64,000 nt of DNA from Pseudomonas sp. (GTDB lineage Bacteria > Pseudomonadota > Gammaproteobacteria > Pseudomonadales > Pseudomonadaceae): NCBI RefSeq assembly GCF_028293835.1, contig NZ_JAQGNX010000082.1, positions 1-64,000 on the forward strand. Reading direction: 5' to 3'. This document shows, in pieces, positions 1 to 8,061 of the stretch (position 1 is the stretch's first letter; each line of letters starts with the position of its first letter). The notes below the pieces were generated by a model. That model saw only the letters and a list, made by a program, of their open reading frames with translations, was not told the origin of the DNA and ran no database searches. Made by a program: the position numbers and the translations under genes.

Positions 1-2
1 AG

Positions 3-259
3 CGGATCGACACCTATAATGGCCGGGCACTTACCCGTCTGACGGTGATGCTGTCGCTGCATGTGTTTGTACGATCCAGCGAGCTGCGTTTCGCACGCTG
101 GAGCGAGTTCGACCTCAAGCGCGGCACCTGGGAGATACCGGACACTCGACCCGCGTTGGAAGGCGTACCCTTTTCCACAAGGGGTACGAAGATGGCAGGG
201 ATATCCATTTAGTACCCTTATCGCCGCAAGCAGTGCAACTGTCTGTGGAAAACCACTGA
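3..259 (+). pseudogene. P4-type tyrosine integrase fragment, frameshifted
   Basis: An open frame from base 3 reads into the catalytic half of a P4-family phage integrase. It shows the arginine-box region FVRSSELRFARWSEFDL followed by TWEIPDTR and STRGTKM. This frame stops at 210-212. The expected continuation DIHLVPLSPQAVQL is found in the next frame from base 200 and ends at 257-259, so there is an indel in the short G run near 198-200. The downstream His and Tyr box regions are absent. The start lies outside the window. This is a dead integrase remnant, consistent with an old island edge. Confidence 0.8.
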
Positions 260-572
260 TTTCCACCGGTGGATAAATTCATCCACAGCCGCAGAATCCC
301 CAAAAATTCGAGCCTTGACCCGAATTATCCACAGGCGTAGAAAAGATCGGGCAAAGCGCTGTCGTCGACAGCAACCCTAGGTAGCCCGAACCTTTAAGGC
401 TACGCCACAGCGTGGTGGTTCTCCCAAAGTGCGATTAGCGTCCGGCGGCTCGCACGGTCACAGCGATGTGATGGATGCCTACTTTTATCAGTGTGCCCAC
501 TGCGGCAACTCATCCCCTTTCATAGCTGCCCTGCAGCAACCTATCCGCGTGGCCATTTCCTTGCGCCAACCT

Positions 573-607
573 GCGCCCGTCTCTTTCTCCCGGAAAGAGA
601 CGGGCGC
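573..607. repeat. Perfect 15-bp inverted repeat (hairpin)
   Basis: The arm GCGCCCGTCTCTTTC (573-587) is followed after a 5-base loop by its exact reverse complement (593-607). No T run follows on either strand, so this is not a classical intrinsic terminator. It could be a solitary REP-like palindrome or a recombination/binding site near the integrase. Confidence 0.8.
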
Positions 608-905
608 TCCTACCACTGCTGCAGCCCACCTCGTACAAGGCTCTGCGGCATTCCCCCTCGTGACAATCAACGTGACAAACACCGAAGTCACCAGCAGCAG
701 CGATGCAGATGATGGTGCCGCAGCCTACGGAATGGACTGCACCTGACTGACAGTCAGGCACGCCCCGGTCATCGCATCACTGCCTTCACCTAACTCAGGA
801 TCTCGCGGCGTCGGTCTCGTCAGCCAGCGCCGCCTCCACCCCGCCCACTTCCTCAGAGGTGTTCAGGAGGCCAGATCATGAGATGCCCAAGCTCCCGGTC
901 GTAAA

Positions 906-966
906 GAGCCGCCAGTCCCGCGTTAGTGGACAACCCTCACAGGTCGCAGGGGCCTTGATCCCTGAT
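906..966. repeat. Left copy of ~60-bp direct repeat (candidate att site)
   Basis: This segment is nearly identical to 8862-8920. Blocks of 7, 17 and 22 bases match exactly (for example AGTCCCGCGTTAGTGGA and GCAGGGGCCTTGATCCCTGA). They are separated by one substitution and a short variable stretch with a 2-base length difference. It lies about 70 bp upstream of the intact integrase start, where an attachment site would be expected. Its role as an att site is inferred. Confidence 0.65.
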
Positions 967-1035
967 AACACTCAACATCCTTGGCGGGATGACGTGGGGA
1001 AGGTTTTAAGAGTTTACTTCGAGAGGAGTTCGATC

Positions 1036-2016
1036 ATGGCATTGGTCGGTAGACGAGACGGGCGAAATTTTGGCTATGGCCGGCAGTTGAGTTATGCCGG
1101 GCCACAAGCGCTAAAAGATCTGTTTGGCGGCGGGCACTACGGGACGGTCAAAGCGCACAGTGATCGCTGGCAAGCGTTTGTGCGGTGGTGCCGGTCGGAG
1201 GATGGACCAGGACTTAACGATGCGCGACAAATTGATCGGCAGACTTTGCTGGATTACGCCGGGCATCTGCGTCAGCAAGTTGAACAAGGCGCTATCGGCA
1301 TCGCCACCGCGCAAAACCGATTGTCCAGCGTGAACCGAACCATGGCCGCGCTTCGCGGTGATCCGTATGTGAGAGTGCCAAGTCCGAGCAAGGCGTTGGG
1401 AATGCAGCGCACCAGTGTTCGTCGCTCGGTGCCGCAAGGCCAAGACCGCGAACACGTGAAGCGGATCGTCGACGAGCTTTGCGAACATCAGCAACCGCGT
1501 GCTGCGGCCATAGCTCAGTTAGCGCGAGCCACTGGCATGCGTTTACGTGAGGCGATTTTGGCCGACCTTCCTCGACTGCAACGGGAAGCCGAGCAACTCG
1601 GGAGGATCAACATCCACGACGGCACCAAAGGTGGCCGCGGCGGAGCAACAGCACCTCGCTGGATCATGGTGGATGACCATGTTCGCGAAGCACTCAGATA
1701 TGCCGAGCAGGTCTTACCGCATGGCAGCCGCAACCTACTGGCACCGAACGAAAGCTACCTTGATTTCCAACGGGGAATCGTCCGCCCCGCACGGGAGGTC
1801 CTCCATATACACAACCTCAAAGGCTTCCACGAATTGCGGGCAGCCTATGCGTGCGAACGCTACGAGCAAATCACCCAGCATCTTGCACCCATCAACGGTG
1901 GCAGGTGCTGCCAGCTAGACCGACGCCTCGATCATGAGGCACGCGCACAAATCAGCTATGAGCTGGGGCACGGTCGTATCGACGTGGTTTCGGCGTACAT
2001 CGGCGGCCGACCATGA
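1036..2016 (+). CDS. Tyrosine recombinase / integrase of a genomic island
   Basis: This 326-residue protein has the layout of a tyrosine recombinase: an N-terminal SAM-like DNA-binding part and a C-terminal catalytic part. The visible catalytic boxes are the arginine box ATGMRLREA, the H-x-x-R box FHELRAAYA, the LGHGR box and the final tyrosine in VSAYIG. It resembles the integrase-domain proteins found on Pseudomonas islands (PF12835-like). The ATG at 1036 is chosen because AGGAG sits 7 bases upstream. The gene overlaps the next small gene by 4 bases (ATGA). It is the only intact recombinase in the window and lies just inside one copy of the direct repeat, so it is the likely mover of the element carrying the TIR and ABC-3C modules. 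Confidence 0.88.
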   Translation: MALVGRRDGRNFGYGRQLSYAGPQALKDLFGGGHYGTVKAHSDRWQAFVRWCRSEDGPGLNDARQIDRQTLLDYAGHLRQQVEQGAIGIATAQNRLSSVNRTMAALRGDPYVRVPSPSKALGMQRTSVRRSVPQGQDREHVKRIVDELCEHQQPRAAAIAQLARATGMRLREAILADLPRLQREAEQLGRINIHDGTKGGRGGATAPRWIMVDDHVREALRYAEQVLPHGSRNLLAPNESYLDFQRGIVRPAREVLHIHNLKGFHELRAAYACERYEQITQHLAPINGGRCCQLDRRLDHEARAQISYELGHGRIDVVSAYIGGRP

Positions 2017-2288
2017 GCAAACCATTCGATATGGAGCTGTTTCTAACGGGCGTGCTGGCGGGATCACCTGTAACACGACAACGCCACCTTCGTCAGGCAA
2101 GGGCAATCCAGACAGCAATCAATGAGCGATGGCACTGCGACAACCCATGGGTTTGGCAACGGAAGCATCTCGCATGGTTTCTGGATTACCGTATAAACAA
2201 TCACACAGAACCTACCCGCTATTATTACCTGCTGACTATTCATTTGCTCACTCTTCGCTTAGGGAAAATTTGGAGGTTCAAATGTTAG
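2013..2288 (+). CDS. Small protein translationally coupled to the integrase
   Basis: This 91-residue basic protein starts in a 4-base ATGA overlap with the integrase stop, so the two genes are probably co-translated. It is rich in Arg, His and Trp and has no motif I can assign. The overlap suggests an accessory recombination factor or a DNA-binding partner, but this is inference from context only. The base composition turns AT-rich just downstream, at the start of the TIR module. Confidence 0.6.
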   Translation: MSKPFDMELFLTGVLAGSPVTRQRHLRQARAIQTAINERWHCDNPWVWQRKHLAWFLDYRINNHTEPTRYYYLLTIHLLTLRLGKIWRFKC

Positions 2289-2414
2289 GTGGAGGCCCTA
2301 AACGGGACAAAAACCGTTGGTGACAGAACATGGCTAGCACTGGGATTGAAAATAGCTTGCGTCAACACGAAATTCACGCAACATTTAGGTAAAAAATAAG
2401 CTAGAGGGATAATA

Positions 2415-2692
2415 ATGCTAAAAGGAATCGACAAGCTCCAGCGTCAACTGCAGATGCACAAAAGGTACTTCAATCACTCGAAGGCGATCTTTGTACTGTG
2501 AATTTTAATCCGCACGATCCCGTGAGTATTGAAGGTGCGATTCAGCAGATATCAAATCTCATAGATGAGCGTGTGGGAACCTATACGTCAAATCCAATAG
2601 TCAGCTCCTTGGCAGAGCAGATGGAAGAGCGATATAGGGAAAAGATCATAGAACGGGCTGCCGCAGCGCGACTGTTAGAGGAAGAAAAATAG
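2415..2692 (+). pseudogene. Small coiled-coil-like partner of the TIR protein, frameshifted
   Basis: A gene with a good ribosome site (GAGGG, 6 bases before ATG 2415) begins MLKGIDKLQRQL. Near base 2451 one base appears to be missing, and the protein continues in another frame as DAQKVLQSLEGDLCTVNF and on to a TAG at 2690-2692. Repairing one base gives about 92 residues. The distal part could still be made from a GTG at 2498 (64 residues, containing SNPIVSSLAEQM and ending in a charged helix). The stop overlaps the GTG start of the TIR gene, so the two form an operon. Whether this is a true mutation or a sequence error cannot be told here. Confidence 0.65.
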
Positions 2693-3591
2693 TGGCCATC
2701 GACCTCTTTACTCAGATCAACAATGCGGTTATAGATCTACAGAGCTCACAACATCAGACCTTCGAACAACCGCTAAAAAAACTGGCCCGCCTACTTCGCG
2801 ATCCGGCGCTTGACGCTAGCAACAATGAATTGATATCGGGGCTAGATCTCGAAGCATTCTTGGAAGCGAGCGAACGGTCTGGCGGCGGCATGGGGAATCA
2901 TAAACTTGCTTGGCCAGAATCAGATGACGACAAACAACGACTAGGTCTCACCCTACTGCTAATCGAAAAACTCGCTGAAGATCCAAAATACGCCATTAAT
3001 TTCGGTCACCACTACTTTAGCTCGGGCAGTAGAAAGCTTATTTCAGGTGTCCATGGATTTACTGGACAGATAATCGCCCCATTTGTGCGGGATTATAAAG
3101 TCTATGTCGAATCTCAGGGAGAGGTTAAACCGCAGTTGAAAATATCAAAATCTAATAAAGTATTTATTGTTCATGGCCATGACGAGGCTGCATTACAAGG
3201 TCTCGCGCGCTTCCTAGAAAAGCTCGGCTTAGAAGCGATTATCCTTAGGGAACAACCCGATCGAGGCCAGACGATTATTGAAAAATTTGAACATTCGGCT
3301 GATGTAGGTTTCGCGGTAATATTGTTAACACCCGACGATGTTGGTGGTTCAATAAAAGCTGACGTGAGCGATGCTCGCGCACGTCAAAATGTCATTTTTG
3401 AACTTGGATTCTTTGCCGGAAAACTTGGGCGCGGCCGTGTTTGTTTGCTTCGCAAGGGGCAGGTGGAAATACCATCTGATTTGTTTGGTGTAATTTATAC
3501 CGACATGGACTCGGCTGAAGCCTGGAAGATGAAACTGGTACGAGAGTTGAAAGCGGCTCAGTTAGATTTTGATGCTGCTAAGCTTTGGTAG
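2692..3591 (+). CDS. TIR-like nucleotide-binding protein (PF10137 type)
   Basis: This is a 299-residue protein. Residues 1-150 are an alpha-helical region without a recognised motif. Residues 156-290 form a TIR-like domain of the CAP12/Pycsar type. It shows [11 protein letters not shown] (156-166), [15 protein letters not shown] (186-200), [10 protein letters not shown] (209-218) and [17 protein letters not shown] (231-247), where Glu237 is at the usual catalytic position of NAD-cleaving TIR domains. The start is a GTG overlapping the previous stop (TAGTG). In relatives this domain is an effector of cyclic-nucleotide defence systems or stands alone as a nucleotide-binding protein. No cyclase is encoded nearby, so the trigger is unknown. 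The position on an island suggests anti-phage or anti-plasmid use (inferred). Confidence 0.82.
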   Translation: MAIDLFTQINNAVIDLQSSQHQTFEQPLKKLARLLRDPALDASNNELISGLDLEAFLEASERSGGGMGNHKLAWPESDDDKQRLGLTLLLIEKLAEDPKYAINFGHHYFSSGSRKLISGVHGFTGQIIAPFVRDYKVYVESQGEVKPQLKISKSNKVFIVHGHDEAALQGLARFLEKLGLEAIILREQPDRGQTIIEKFEHSADVGFAVILLTPDDVGGSIKADVSDARARQNVIFELGFFAGKLGRGRVCLLRKGQVEIPSDLFGVIYTDMDSAEAWKMKLVRELKAAQLDFDAAKLW

Positions 3592-3702
3592 CCAAGTAAA
3601 AATCTAGCCCCCTTACCGACTCCTAAATTATAAGCAGCGGGAGTGCTACCGGCCATATAGACCGATAGCTCTCCAAACTATTTTAATCAGAGGCTACCAA
3701 AG
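3583..3702. repeat. 11-bp inverted repeat between the TIR and ABC-3C modules
   Basis: CTTTGGTAGCC (3583-3593, covering the end of the TIR gene) is repeated as its exact reverse complement at 3692-3702, just before the end of the convergent SMC gene. The arms are 98 bases apart. This may be a module junction mark or a structured 3' region for both transcripts. Confidence 0.55.
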
Positions 3703-3718
3703 TCAATATTTCCATTGT

Positions 3719-5815
3719 TTATAATGGACCGATAGACTTTTCACCTAGCTGAATCAACTTAAATTTAACGCCCTCGGTAGACTCTTTAAAAACCGGCTCG
3801 GAATCATCAAATGATGCTGCAACAATACTTTGCAAACCTGTGGATGAAGAAAGCATTTGGAGAAGAGCATGCTGGCTCTTAGTGGCCATTGAGTGCTGTC
3901 CAGGCTCATCAAATAAAATGAAACCGGGGTGATTGGCTTTGATCGTTGGATGTGCCGAGGTTTGATGGATAGCTATCAGGTATGCCCAAATCAATCGTAC
4001 AAAATCACTTGCACTGGAGTCTGCTGCCATGCTGTTTTGATTTTTATTACTTCTATACTGATGGATAGCCTTTTCGGACTCCGAGTTCTTTTCTCTAATA
4101 ACCCGGAGCTCTATACGTGATAAGAATGGTAACAGGCTATCAAAATCTAGTTCAATATCTACTACAGGGGCACTGTGATAATCAAAGGTTCCAACATTTG
4201 CTCTGAACATTTTCCCAAACAAGTTTAGAGTCTTAGTATCCTGCTCCGAGTAATGCTTTTTAGGTAAAAACAAACGCTGGTCTTGGTTGTTTTTTAGCTG
4301 AAGAGATAACGAACCAAAACGTTTTTTTAGCTCATCAAACTTCGTATCGAAGCCATTAATTTTTTCGATCTCAGACTCAAGATGCATCTGTTTTCTTAAC
4401 AGAGTTCGAGTGCCGGCGGTTCCACTTGTTACATCAGAGCGCAATGCTGCCAATATTGACCTAGATTTCGCAATCCGTTGACGTATACCTTCCCCTTCTT
4501 CTTCTAGATTTTGAATAGTCAACCTTATCCCTTGCTGTTGACGCTCTAACATTTTCAATTGGCTATCAAGATAATCGATATTTGTTTCAATACTCATTTT
4601 AGAGGTGAGTACGCCACCGCCGGTCAGAGAGTCGTCTACATATTGAAAACAGGTGGGGCATTGTTCTTTGGCTATATAGAGCCCCTGCTCCGCTCCAAAT
4701 TTTTGCAATTTCAAGGTGGACTTATTTCTAAGCAACTCCTCACTCGCCTGCTCAGCTAACTGTTTGTTGGTAGCTAAGGATGAACGATGGATAGCTAAGG
4801 TGCTCACGCTAATTTCATAAAGCCCTACTAGCCTATTGAGCTCTGCGCTATTTACATCTATTGCCGAAACAACCTCTGGACTTACACCATCTTTAAGCTT
4901 ATTCATTTCGAGCTCTTGCCTTTCATAATCAGCACGGAGCTGGCTAATGTAGTCGGAAAGAGAGAACTTAGTTTGCCCCACTCGCTTATAAACAGCTATA
5001 TTATCCGAATCAAGCGCCGAAGTTACTCGTAACGGCACCCCTTGAATCTCTATCCCTTCACCAGCCGCTCTTGATTCGCGAAGCAGCTCTTTATATGAGT
5101 CATTCCAAGCATTATCTATCTCAACTGACTCATAATTAAGCTCACTTCGTTTCGCATCAGCCTCAAATACATTCAGACCTAACAAAAACTCAACTACCTT
5201 CACCCGCACATCGCGAATTCCATAGTGCGGTATGTTTGCAATATAGTCAGTCCAGCCCCTTTTTTGTTCAACCGCAAGAGCGGCAAAAATCGCCTGGAGA
5301 TATAACTTAACCTGTTTACCCGAAGAGTTTTGAACTTGCGGCAGATTGAAACCTAAAAACTTCTCCAGAAAATTATGAAAGCCCTCTTCATAAATGGCAC
5401 TTCCACCATCGTGGAGATATTTGAAAGATGATTGCAACGGTAACTTTTCAGTGAGGAAAGCCCCATCCAACACCTCCACCAACTTAGCATTTCGTGTCTG
5501 ATCCGTAATAGCACGACGAAACGTTCGAACATCCCCCAGCTTATTTTCAACCTCTAAATAAACCTCTGACTGTGTTATTGGTATTTTTTTGTCGTCATAT
5601 TCAAAGTAGTCTTTAACTGCATATGGCAGTGATGACTGATTTTTACCACCAATCAATTCCTCCATGCCAAGTGAATATAGGATACCGTTAAATACAGTAC
5701 TCTTCCCAGATGAGTTTGATCCTTTTATGATTGTCAGCGCGCGATCAAACTCAAGAAAAAAACCAAAATCACCTTCTTGAGTAGCAATCTTAAGCTTTAA
5801 TGCTCTAATAATCAT
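3719..5815 (-). CDS. SMC/Rad50-like ATPase with zinc hook (ABC-3C / LmuB-like)
   Basis: This 698-residue ATPase has Walker A GSNSSGKST at 32-40 and Walker B FILFDEP near 632-638. Between them is a long helical region with a central CPTC at 386-389, the Rad50-type zinc hook. The region around SSASDFVRLIWAYLIAI precedes Walker B, at the place of the ABC signature. The ATG at 5815 is chosen because it overlaps the previous stop (ATGA); an in-frame ATG 4 codons upstream also exists. It is the last gene of a reverse-strand three-gene operon with the order nuclease-like, middle, ATPase, as in ABC-three-component and Lamassu/DdmABC systems. In those systems the ATPase senses foreign DNA and unleashes the effector. 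The gene is visibly more AT-rich than the core, which suggests transfer. Confidence 0.85.
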   Translation of the reverse strand: MIIRALKLKIATQEGDFGFFLEFDRALTIIKGSNSSGKSTVFNGILYSLGMEELIGGKNQSSLPYAVKDYFEYDDKKIPITQSEVYLEVENKLGDVRTFRRAITDQTRNAKLVEVLDGAFLTEKLPLQSSFKYLHDGGSAIYEEGFHNFLEKFLGFNLPQVQNSSGKQVKLYLQAIFAALAVEQKRGWTDYIANIPHYGIRDVRVKVVEFLLGLNVFEADAKRSELNYESVEIDNAWNDSYKELLRESRAAGEGIEIQGVPLRVTSALDSDNIAVYKRVGQTKFSLSDYISQLRADYERQELEMNKLKDGVSPEVVSAIDVNSAELNRLVGLYEISVSTLAIHRSSLATNKQLAEQASEELLRNKSTLKLQKFGAEQGLYIAKEQCPTCFQYVDDSLTGGGVLTSKMSIETNIDYLDSQLKMLERQQQGIRLTIQNLEEEGEGIRQRIAKSRSILAALRSDVTSGTAGTRTLLRKQMHLESEIEKINGFDTKFDELKKRFGSLSLQLKNNQDQRLFLPKKHYSEQDTKTLNLFGKMFRANVGTFDYHSAPVVDIELDFDSLLPFLSRIELRVIREKNSESEKAIHQYRSNKNQNSMAADSSASDFVRLIWAYLIAIHQTSAHPTIKANHPGFILFDEPGQHSMATKSQHALLQMLSSSTGLQSIVAASFDDSEPVFKESTEGVKFKLIQLGEKSIGPL

Positions 5816-6267
5816 AAGGCATCCCATCCTTTCGCCACTGAATCAACCATTTTTTCTGAAATCCCTTTTCCAATTATTCTTAATGACGTTTTTTCTGGAG
5901 ATAAAAGATCTTTATCTTTAAGCAAAAAGCTCAAAAAATCTTGTCCCTTGGCAGATATTTCCACCCCGGTCGACAAAGCAGTAACTAGTTGATCCTCTAG
6001 AGCAAATTTCAAAGCTATTGCCAAAGCAGGATCGAACCCCCAAACAGGTAAAGTTAACACTCCTTTACGAGAAGCTTCTTTTAGACTAGCCAATCTTCTT
6101 TCTGACTTCAATGCCCAGTTAAACAAATGAAGTTTAAGCAAACTACATTTTTCCGCGCGACCGCAAAGATGTAAAACAAGGAGTATCTGCGAGATTTTAT
6201 ATAATGTTCTATGCTCAGCAAGTACAGGCATGGGTCGCTGCGTGAACTTTAATTTCATCATGATCAT
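5812..6267 (-). CDS. Middle component of the ABC-three-component operon
   Basis: This 151-residue basic helical protein has no catalytic motif that I recognise. It lies between the nuclease-like gene (start directly after that gene's TAA, 0 bases apart) and the SMC ATPase gene (4-base ATGA overlap). In ABC-3C and Lamassu operons a short middle protein with this size and position bridges effector and ATPase. The assignment rests on context and length. Other possible starts are ATGs at 6261 and 6258. Confidence 0.65.
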   Translation of the reverse strand: MIMMKLKFTQRPMPVLAEHRTLYKISQILLVLHLCGRAEKCSLLKLHLFNWALKSERRLASLKEASRKGVLTLPVWGFDPALAIALKFALEDQLVTALSTGVEISAKGQDFLSFLLKDKDLLSPEKTSLRIIGKGISEKMVDSVAKGWDAL

Positions 6268-7191
6268 TTACTCAAAGTCTAATTCACAAGCGGCGAGCCA
6301 ACGTGCAACTGTATGCCTAGTTATTTCGCTCGCGAGAGTATGATCTACGCCCGGCCGTAACTCAGAAACGATCCTTTCCGCCAACTTATCGGTAACTTTT
6401 TCGATAAGTGATTCAGCGGTACCCGACCAAGTAAACGCCCACTCCTTTACATCCTGCTCAAAAACAGACAACAACCTTACAAGTCTAAAATAAATTGTGG
6501 GGGAAGCGGCATTTAATGCGTTAAAGTAATTATCATGCTCGAGAAAGGTTTGCAGCGTAAAATTATATAACCGACCAACTAGCTTTTCTGATGGAGGATC
6601 CATTTTCTCAACTAATCGAAGTGCAGACTTTCTTAAGAGGTGTTGTTCATACAGTTCAGGGTCAGAGTCGAGTAGCGGTAGAGAAGTCACCTGATTTCCA
6701 AAACTGATCGCTACTCCATTCAAACTGCGCTGCTCATTTATTTCGCGAAGGTAAAAATCCGCATCATGCAAATGTATTGTGAAATTAGGATGCAATATAT
6801 CGAGACCCCAGTCACGCGCCTCAACTTCTTTAACTTTAGCGTGGGAAAGCAGGTTGTGATGATTGATTTCAGGAGATACAAAGCACCACTCTTTTATCTG
6901 CGTACCTCCTAGACGGCCTTTGAGCTCAAGTTGAAACTTCTTCAACTTGTTTACATCATCAGTGATTTTTCTTTTTTGTTTGTCTAGCAATACTTGTTGA
7001 GTATAAATCCTATCAGGACAGTAGCACTGGAATGCACGTCCGGTATTAATTGTATAGCCTTCTATACCGAAGTCGCCTGGCGAAGCTGGCATCTCCTGAT
7101 AGCCGTCAATGCCATGCTTACTCTTGAAAACTAACTGGCATAAATTCTCCCATGTATCGCCATTGAATGGGCCCAATTTTGTAATGAACAT
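6268..7191 (-). CDS. PD-(D/E)XK-like nuclease/effector of the ABC-3C operon
   Basis: This 307-residue protein has an N-terminal region resembling restriction-endonuclease-like folds: PGDFGIEGYT (38-47, with D40 and E44) followed by GRAFQCYCPD (51-60), like the D...E...QxK pattern of Mrr-type nucleases. The usual lysine after the Q is Tyr57 here (Q-C-Y), so either the chemistry differs or another residue serves. Residues 150-307 are helical and of unknown type, probably the contact region to the other subunits. It is the first gene of the reverse-strand operon, as expected for an effector. An 8-bp inverted repeat lies about 70-95 bp upstream. Cleavage of DNA is inferred, not shown. Confidence 0.7.
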   Translation of the reverse strand: MFITKLGPFNGDTWENLCQLVFKSKHGIDGYQEMPASPGDFGIEGYTINTGRAFQCYCPDRIYTQQVLLDKQKRKITDDVNKLKKFQLELKGRLGGTQIKEWCFVSPEINHHNLLSHAKVKEVEARDWGLDILHPNFTIHLHDADFYLREINEQRSLNGVAISFGNQVTSLPLLDSDPELYEQHLLRKSALRLVEKMDPPSEKLVGRLYNFTLQTFLEHDNYFNALNAASPTIYFRLVRLLSVFEQDVKEWAFTWSGTAESLIEKVTDKLAERIVSELRPGVDHTLASEITRHTVARWLAACELDFE

Positions 7192-7560
7192 CAGATGGCT
7201 ATCCCTTCCGCTTTAGATATATACCATTACGATCACAAGTCGATAAAATGGCTAATGGCCATGTCAATTCTAGTGCAATTGACAATTTTTCGCTATTTTT
7301 TTCTATATACTAAAAAATCTGCATCTATAGAAAGCTGATCGATACATTCACTAAAGAACTACGTTTCCATTCATCAACCACTCTTCCCTAAACAAAAATA
7401 TTTTCACTCACTAAAAATAGCTATCATTTTTTTTAAAGGTAGCAACTATATTTTTCTGAAAAAAACCTCGTACTTTCATAGTATTAGGATGCTATTCGAC
7501 TCCTGGTGCCGCATCATACAAAGTTCCAGAGAAGGCTTTCAACATCTCTGAACTCCCGAA
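7192..7560. other. AT-rich leader with tRNA-like 3' end, no gene
   Basis: This stretch holds the dyad at 7262-7284, several A/T runs around 7285-7475, and at 7493-7516 a segment TTCGACTCCTGGTGCCGCA followed by TCA that looks like the T-loop and acceptor end of a tRNA. The bases before it cannot pair as a T-stem, so it is not a complete tRNA. No protein gene is seen. Confidence 0.5.
7262..7284 (-). promoter_or_regulatory. Operator-like 8-bp inverted repeat upstream of the ABC-3C operon
   Basis: TGTCAATT (7262-7269) and AATTGACA (7277-7284) form a perfect dyad with a 7-base spacer. Each arm carries TTGACA, a perfect -35 hexamer, in opposite directions. It lies 71-93 bp upstream of the effector gene start in a strongly AT-rich leader. 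No good -10 with ideal spacing is seen on the minus strand, so the promoter itself is uncertain. Confidence 0.45.
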
Positions 7561-7590
7561 AAACCCGCCTTCTGGCGGGTTTTTTCGTTT
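7560..7590. terminator. Intrinsic terminator after the tRNA-like end
   Basis: AACCCGCC (7562-7569), loop TTCT and GGCGGGTT (7574-7581) form a strong stem followed by a T run (7580-7585) and preceded by an A run. It can act in both directions. On the plus strand it would end transcription of a former tRNA lying just upstream. Confidence 0.8.
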
Positions 7591-7686
7591 TGGGGTTCCG
7601 TCGAATGCCCGTGGATCTTGGTGGATTCCAACCGGTTTAAGGATAGAGCTTGGGGTAAAGGTCACTTCGATAAAAGGGAGTACCTT

Positions 7687-7766
7687 ATGTCGCGCACCAC
7701 AGCTCCACTCTCTGATTCGGCTTGCCGCTTGGCAAAACCTACGGACCCGCCTATAAGCTTTTCGCT
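7687..7766 (+). pseudogene. N-terminal remnant of a P4-type integrase
   Basis: A start with a good ribosome site (AGGGAG, then 6 bases, ATG 7687) reads MSRTTAPLSDSACRLAKPTD, the typical beginning of P4-family integrases. The expected next residues YKLF appear one frame away (TATAAGCTTTTC, 7752-7763). After that the sequence belongs to the oppositely oriented parE. Only about 25 codons remain. Its position about 170 bp after a tRNA-like 3' end is the classic border of a tRNA-integrated island. Confidence 0.65.
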
Positions 7767-7776
7767 TTCCGCCCCG

Positions 7777-8061
7777 TCACCACTTGGTACGAGGGCGTTG
7801 CCGCGTATGAAATACCCCAAGGATTTGAAGGCGATCGCCGCGTACCCGATAGGGGATGAGATAGGACCAATTGGGCACCGCCCATTCACGCGTTTTTTGA
7901 CTCGACCCTCACGCCCCCATAGCGAGAAACCGGGCCAATTTGTCTATGCTGGCGAAAATCGCATCTGACAAATCATCAGCAGCCTTGGGGTTTTCAAGGG
8001 CTATGTAGCTCGCTTCGTCTTCCAGGCTTTTGAGGGCTTTTTCAAGCCACTCAACCCGCAT
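7777..8061 (-). pseudogene. parE: ParE-type toxin gene with internal frameshift
   Basis: The protein starts MRVEWLEKALKSLEDEASY and continues to KLARF.AMG as a RelE/ParE-family toxin. An extra G in the run at 7913-7917 then brings in a TGA at 7909-7911. A compensating deletion in the A run near 7893-7898 returns to the original frame. The true C-terminus follows there (TREWAVPNWSYLIPYRVRG, then LGVFHTRQRP) and ends at 7777. Repaired length is 94 residues, normal for ParE. The start overlaps the end of parD by 11 bases. The toxin is probably inactive while its antitoxin is intact. Confidence 0.8.

Larger units (their letters stand above)
260..1035. other. 776-bp stretch without a convincing gene
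   Basis: Only short uninformative frames are present between the integrase fragment and the intact integrase. The stretch holds a perfect 15-bp inverted repeat (573-607), a small 7-bp dyad (742-758) and the left copy of the ~60-bp direct repeat (906-966). A longer in-frame extension of the downstream integrase, starting at 859, runs through the direct repeat. It is not favoured because a good ribosome site precedes the ATG at 1036. Confidence 0.6.

Noticed and set aside
429..746. 105-codon frame with a CxxC-like piece
   Set aside because: No ribosome site; the frame crosses the perfect hairpin at 573-607 and shows no family-like pattern.
7493..7516. Complete tRNA gene
   Set aside because: Only the T-loop and acceptor-like end is present; the upstream bases cannot form the T-stem, anticodon arm or acceptor partner.
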